DNA from: Panopea generosa
Lineage: Eukaryota > Mollusca > Bivalvia > Adapedonta > Hiatellidae
Length of the DNA: 64,000 nucleotides
Reading direction: 5' to 3'
Assembly: GCA_029582155.1 (NCBI GenBank)
Contig: CM055909.1
Span: 18,028,301-18,092,300, forward strand
The position numbers and the translations under genes are program-made. Positions 61,101 to 64,000 of this stretch are shown piece after piece. Position 1 is the first letter of the stretch; each line of letters starts with the position of its first letter. The notes below the pieces were generated by a model. It ran no database searches. It was not told the DNA's origin and worked only from the letters and a program-made list of their open reading frames with translations.

Positions 61101-63818
61101 AAGCAAAAAAGTATTGTTGTTCTTTGAACACCATGGGTTGAAGCCAAAAACTAATAGAGTAAAACTGAGATACCAAACACAGGAAACAGAATGCACTGTT
61201 CCGGAAAATGAACACAAGAACAATGCCTGAGAACAAAAGACTCCTGGGTCATCAAAATTACCCCATATTAAATGGAGTACATACTTTGGAGGGAAGGGAG
61301 TAAAAGCATTATTGCCAGAAACACCTAAAGAAAGAGCAGCTATTGTTGGGGAAAAAATGATAGAATCTCCAAAAACATTAACAAATATTGGAAGTGAAAA
61401 TACAAATACATCTGTAATAGGTGAAGCAAAGAAATATATATACGTACAGAAACATGGTATATAATGTCATGGACAGATATATTTCAAATAAATTTACAAA
61501 ACTAAGAATAAAGATGAATTGACAGAATGGGTTTCCATTGTTTTAAATCTTGAAGCTTAAACAAGTAAGACTAGTGTCCGAAACAATCAAGAAGTCATGT
61601 CATTGTCAAATTTGTTGCAACATAGCCTTGAAAACAAATCATTGACATCCTAAGTAAGAAAACATTTTGGCAAATTTACACAGTAATAAATACTGACAAG
61701 AAGATGCTGTCTGACCTGACACTCTGTCCAGTAAGTGTTCATGACAAACAAATTGCCTTAGAATAGAATGTTCCACCTGTGACACAAAATTACTGAAAGA
61801 CTATCAAAAACCTCTACAACAGGAAAGCCACACAGAAAATATTACAATAACTGGCATATACATGGGAGCATATTGCTGTTGAAAGATATGGTAGTTCTAA
61901 GAAATGTTTACTAGGTATATGAATAGTCCATAGGCCTGGTCTACTTTATATAAATAACATGTCACAACATTAGTGTATGTCTCTCTTATGAAAATCACAT
62001 TGTTTTATTTACTTTCTGCAATGAAATTTCCAGATACTTACAACAATATGAAAGTGTTAACAGCATTTTGTTAAAGAATTTGTCAAAATATAGCTCATTT
62101 CTACTTTTTTCTTCAATATTTAATAAAACATTGAAAAAAAATGATACGGAATGTAAACTTTTCTTGTTGTATTTTGATAAAGTAATCTAAATTGATCGTA
62201 AAAAATATGTATTAACATATTTTTCTTTAAATGGACACTTGAGATTAGTTTTTTAAAACATATATATATCTGTATAGTCCGTAGACCTGAATTAGTAAAC
62301 AGTTTCCTGTTCATGTTGTTATTACAGCGTTCAAAAATTCAAAACAATACTTTTGGGTTTGATTTATAGCACCTTTATAATTTACTACACAGGAGAAATT
62401 ATTTATAAAAGCTTCTTATTCCACCAGAATGCTAAATGGAAAATATGTCCTTAAAATCTTGGCTGAGCCGAAAACAAAAGATACTGTATGATTAATCAAG
62501 GAAACATATTACTGGATGTGCGATACGATATTAAAATTTAGTCATACTTTGATGTCTATTTTTAAGACTTTAAATATATCGTAATTTATCTCAATGTTTA
62601 TAAGATGAGCTGAGATGAGACAAAGAGAGACAGAAAGAGACCAGACAAGACAGGAGAAGGTATTAACTGACCTATTATGAGCCTTCCAAGGTGAAATGAG
62701 ATGAAAGAAGATGAAAGGAGATGAAAGGAAACAAGAAGAGACTTATATAAGACAAAAGCTAACCTCTTATGAGCCTTCCTGGATGAGGCGAGATGAGAGG
62801 AGAGGAGACAACACAAATTGTGACAAGATGAGATAAGAAGAGACAATACAAGACAATAACCCAACAAGCAAAGACAAGAGCTGACCTATTATGTGCTTTC
62901 CTCAATTCCGCAACCCAGTCATCCAATACCTTAGGTGGGGTTGGCCACTGTATACTTTTCCCATAATCCCGCATTTTCCGTGCATTCCTGTAAAAAATTC
63001 CTGTAGCATGTTGACTCATCATAAATGGTTGCTTACATTTTTATCTCACAACGAGAACATTGAAGTAACATACATGTACTCATGAGTGATGAGACATGGC
63101 AATTTCGGCATTCACTAGTGAAGTTTAATTGGTATTTTGCAAACACCTACACTTTTTATTTGATGTTTGAAAACAGTGATTAGACTGTTGCAATTTTGCT
63201 GAAATCTCATATATAGTGACAGAAATCTCTATTATTTACTTTATACACTAAAAGAATCAAATAAAATTAAACATCCAATTTAAACTGTTCAGAGTGTTAA
63301 TGTTCCATTGACTGTACTTTACTGTTGAATTGATTGATTCAATATTCAGCATCATTATTATGCCAACGAGGGCTAACAGACGATCCGTTAACCTAACCAC
63401 TCTTTCCTGGGATCCTGGAAGGTTAACCAGTACTCGAGCAATTTCTCCCCGATTTACTGATAACTTTCCCACTTGAATCAGCGGTAAGAAACGACTAATA
63501 ATAAGACGTTATGTTGTTTATGATCATCATGGAGACTTTGGCTGGGCGGGGATTCGTACTCACGATCTCTGGATTGATAGTCAGACATGAGCTATTTGTG
63601 CCAGACTTTACTGTTGAAATGAATTTATATAAATGTGTAACTGAAAGTCTGCTGGCCCCATACATTATATTGAGTGTAACACATCAACTTGCTTACTTGA
63701 AGAGAGTGATGACCTTGTTGATATACGACCGTAACTTGTAGCGTCTGAAGCGAGACATTATGTAGTATATCGCCCGCATTTTCTTTGCCTTTCTTCTCGC
63801 ATTTCCTCCACGCCACAT
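52023..63818 (-). CDS. MYO1D: Class I myosin, MYO1D/MYO1G type: end of neck and complete TH1 tail (3' half of gene)
   Basis: Seven exons (63818-63697, 62987-62886, 58727-58583, 58091-57990, 56094-55978, 54162-54014, 52179-52023) have AG/GT borders and matching phases and add up to 894 nt, 297 residues plus stop. Class I myosins are single-headed actin motors that tether membranes to actin through a basic TH1 tail; the motor exons lie to the right of the window. Seen here are an IQ-like neck end (RRYKLRSYINKV), the basic linker (YGKSIQWPTPP), then TH1 with RRDWGMQRKWEGNYLAM, NPSTVDF, ADRAILITDKGIYKLDPKKK, LSISADNDQLIIFHL, DGNDLVVCLH, RVGEIVGTL and the terminus GPHLALLWPTA. The residues fit the MYO1D/Drosophila Myo31DF branch better than MYO1A/B/C/E. 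MYO1D orthologues set left-right asymmetry in flies, fish and frogs. Introns (0.5-4.2 kb) are loaded with same-strand SINEs. No frame damage seen. Confidence 0.88.
52352..52540 (-). mobile_element. tRNA-derived SINE, family D
   Basis: Minus-strand head (GTGGTCTAGTGGTAGAGC) and body (GTGTCCTTGAGCAAGACAC, CATATGCTTAGTACTG); lies in the last myosin intron. Confidence 0.85.
52785..52970 (-). repeat. Dispersed repeat, copy 2
   Basis: Reverse complement of 45530-45755 (GAGGAAGGTCCTATTTGATG, CACAGGTCAGCATTTGATTC). Confidence 0.7.
53000..53960. repeat. Composite of dispersed molluscan-type repeats in the last myosin intron
   Basis: Contains two diverged copies of a block with TACTGATACTCCCT-GCAAGTTT and GTGAGATTT/GGAAGATTTACCATTGAAAAT, a duplicated GACATGCAATTCACAA / CCATGCAATTCACAA stretch about 150 bp apart, and GACGGACG plus CAGGTGACCTAAAAATG at about 53560-53620. 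No exon seen. Confidence 0.55.
54014..54162 (-). CDS. MYO1D: Myosin I exon: TH1
   Basis: Acceptor TTTTTCAG|GTG, donor CAGAG|GTAAAT, 149 nt, phase 0 to phase 2. Encodes VSGLSISADNDQLIIFHL, DGNDLVVCLHTPSKEERVG and EIVGTLCRHWQ. Confidence 0.93.
54190..54375 (-). mobile_element. tRNA-Ser-type SINE, degraded
   Basis: Plus strand: GTTTAACATAATTTTCAACA, TTCATTGGGAGGAAGCCGCC, GGGGCTCAAACCCAAGATCTC. The layout matches the other copies. Confidence 0.55.
54393..55220. repeat. 74-bp minisatellite, about 11 copies, in a myosin intron
   Basis: Units begin with AAATGTTGATTATGGCACTC at 54473, 54547, 54621 and so on to 55212, exactly 74 bp apart. The first unit (54393) is 80 bp because of a TACATG insertion. 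The inner part varies between CCAGATATATGATC and CCATATATATGATC, and between CGTAG, CGGAG and CCAGAG. Confidence 0.96.
55310..55600. repeat. Degraded MITE-like sequence
   Basis: Begins GGGGCCATTTCACTAATCAT, related to the ends of the MITE at 46813-47040, and includes AATCGTAACATAAG. The right end is not clear; AGCTCAC...GTGAGCT near 55588-55615 is a small inverted repeat of a common dispersed element. Confidence 0.4.
55978..56094 (-). CDS. MYO1D: Myosin I exon: TH1 core
   Basis: Donor CAAGAG|GTATGT; acceptor AG followed by GTGAAC at 56094; 117 nt, phase 0. Encodes VNKHNQCADRAILITDKG, IYKLDPKKKFKSMRAIIP and FQE, the beta-rich, basic lipid-binding part of TH1. Confidence 0.92.
56160..56312 (-). 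mobile_element. tRNA-Ser-type SINE fragment
   Basis: Plus strand: GACATGTTATTTATGGCATA, GTGGAGGAAGACCTCAC, CACACATAAAGTTCTGGATC. Lies about 65 bp upstream of the myosin exon at 55978-56094. Confidence 0.65.
56690..56890 (-). mobile_element. tRNA-Ser-type SINE
   Basis: Plus strand: ACATATCCAGTTTTATTGG, GAATGAATCTGAGTAGAATC, AGCAAGCAGGACTCGGACC. Confidence 0.75.
57298..57610. other. Dispersed-repeat-like patch in a myosin intron
   Basis: Contains GTGGTGGATCCAGGATTTCAG and a G-rich run, a signature of a widespread invertebrate dispersed repeat. Open on both strands for about 75-115 codons but with no domain; not called a gene. Confidence 0.35.
57990..58091 (-). CDS. MYO1D: Myosin I exon: TH1
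   Basis: Acceptor CTTTTTAG|TCG, donor AAAAAG|GTATGA, 102 nt, phase 0. Encodes SKDNPSTVDFVTKV and GFGRTLFSSYCKK. Confidence 0.9.
58288..58500 (-). mobile_element. tRNA-Ser-type SINE, best-preserved copy
   Basis: Plus strand: GGGGTTGAACGCCATTTTCA, ATATCCAGTTTTACTAGTGG, CCTTTCGCAAGAAACTGG, then the reversed head (AAGCAGGACTTGAACTCAAC, GGTGAGAGGTAAGTGATC, TTGAGACAGCACCTTAGG). Confidence 0.85.
58583..58727 (-). CDS. MYO1D: Myosin I exon: start of TH1
   Basis: Acceptor AATGACAG|GTGG, donor GCCATG|GTAGGT, 145 nt, ends in phase 0. Encodes WRANMILRKVPRENWPSLQL and RRDWGMQRKWEGNYLAM, the best-conserved entry to the TH1 domain. Confidence 0.92.
58998..59105 (-). mobile_element. tRNA-Ser-type SINE, head part
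   Basis: Plus strand: CTCACCTAAAGTTTTTGGAG, AAAGGTGAGAGGTAAGTTATC, CTTAGACCACTTGGCCACAG, the reversed serine-tRNA-like A-box end. Confidence 0.75.
59106..62590. other. Remainder of the largest myosin intron
   Basis: AT-rich, with A runs and short simple repeats; no exon is needed here because the flanking myosin exons join in phase and in protein order. Short ORFs look random. Confidence 0.6.
62596..62885. repeat. Purine-rich degenerate repeat carrying copies of the exon end and splice donor
   Basis: GAGATGAGA/AAGAAGAGAC-type filler encloses two further copies of the exon-end/donor segment: CTGACCTATTATGAGCCTTCC at 62667-62687 and CTAACCTCTTATGAGCCTTCC at 62759-62779. The genuine border reads CTGACCTATTATGTGCTTTCC at 62881-62901. 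On the minus strand each is a credible 5' splice site. Confidence 0.85.
62886..62987 (-). CDS. MYO1D: Myosin I exon: neck-to-tail linker
   Basis: Acceptor TTTTTTACAG|G, donor AATAG|GTCAGC, 102 nt, phase 2 to phase 2. Encodes NARKMRDYGKSIQWPTPP and VLDDWVAELRKAHNR. Its donor and the flanking exon end are repeated twice in the intron immediately downstream (see findings). Confidence 0.87.
63330..63601 (-). mobile_element. tRNA-derived SINE, family C
   Basis: Reverse complement of the family C head and body (plus strand: TTATTATGCCAACGAGGGC, TTTCCTGGGATCCTGG, ATAACTTTCCCACTTGAATC, GGGATTCGTACTCACG). Lies in the myosin intron between the exons at 63697 and 62987. Confidence 0.85.
63697..63818 (-). 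CDS. MYO1D: Myosin I exon: end of neck (IQ region)
   Basis: Acceptor CATGCAG|ATGTGG and donor TTCAA|GTAAGC. Encodes MWRGGNARRKAKKMRAI then RFRRYKLRSYINKVITLF; very basic, as in light-chain-binding IQ helices. Starts in phase 0 and ends in phase 2. It is not the first exon: the leading ATG is internal. Confidence 0.85.
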
Positions 63819-64000
63819 CTGCATGAGAAACATTTCTTACATGTTATACTATAAGATCCGTATAAGTACTTTTTAAATTATCGAAAAGAACATCATTTCT
63901 TGTGTTGTCAAAGCTTTATTATTCAGACATAAGCAAACATTAAAATCTAAGCAGTGTAACTCGTTGAAATGATTTGTTTATGTTGCTTAATTCAGAAGTG

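Overview
This is a eukaryotic, AT-rich, repeat-dominated stretch of metazoan genome. The spliced genes, the many tRNA-derived SINEs with heads and bodies of molluscan style, the MITEs, the LTR fossils and the abundant minisatellites together suggest a lophotrochozoan, most likely a bivalve mollusc. I cannot name the species. No operons, bacterial genes, CRISPR arrays or rRNA genes are visible.

Layout. (1) 31-10985 is an almost complete satellite array about 11 kb long, built from a 15-bp word (CTATAGGACTCACTG and variants). It is loose (15-17 bp spacing) on the left, strict 15 bp in the middle, and organised on the right into 90-bp higher-order repeats, with a short block of 180-bp dimers. 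(2) 11285-13662 holds two exon candidates on the minus strand. One is a clear N-terminal piece of an animal haem peroxidase; the other encodes a signal peptide. The rest of the peroxidase catalytic domain is not in the window, so the satellite either fills the next intron or replaces the gene. (3) 13841-17932 is a fossil Ty3/gypsy element with both LTRs and a perfect 5-bp target duplication. It lies inside a dispersed repeat whose uninterrupted copy (the empty site) is found inverted near 30.25 kb. (4) 18-42 kb is gene-poor: SINEs, foldback and MITE elements, a LINE remnant, a second gypsy fragment, a hairpin-plus-tandem structure at 34.1-35.3 kb, simple repeats, and one small cysteine-rich exon candidate near 19.3 kb. 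(5) 42.7-44.1 kb is a two-phase (40/53 bp) minisatellite, followed by several MITEs including a piggyBac-like one. (6) 52.0-63.8 kb, minus strand, is the 3' half of a class I myosin gene of the MYO1D/MYO1G type. Seven exons have GT-AG borders and fully consistent phases, encoding the end of the neck and the whole TH1 tail; the motor exons lie to the right of the window.

How it works together. The only gene read with confidence is the myosin. Its introns are packed with SINEs, a 74-bp minisatellite and a triplicated splice-donor region. All nine copies of the tRNA-Ser-type SINE in the window point the same way as the myosin gene. Most long ORFs in the window (the satellite, the 43-kb minisatellite, the trinucleotide tract) are by-products of repeats.

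All alignments, counts and borders were made by eye.
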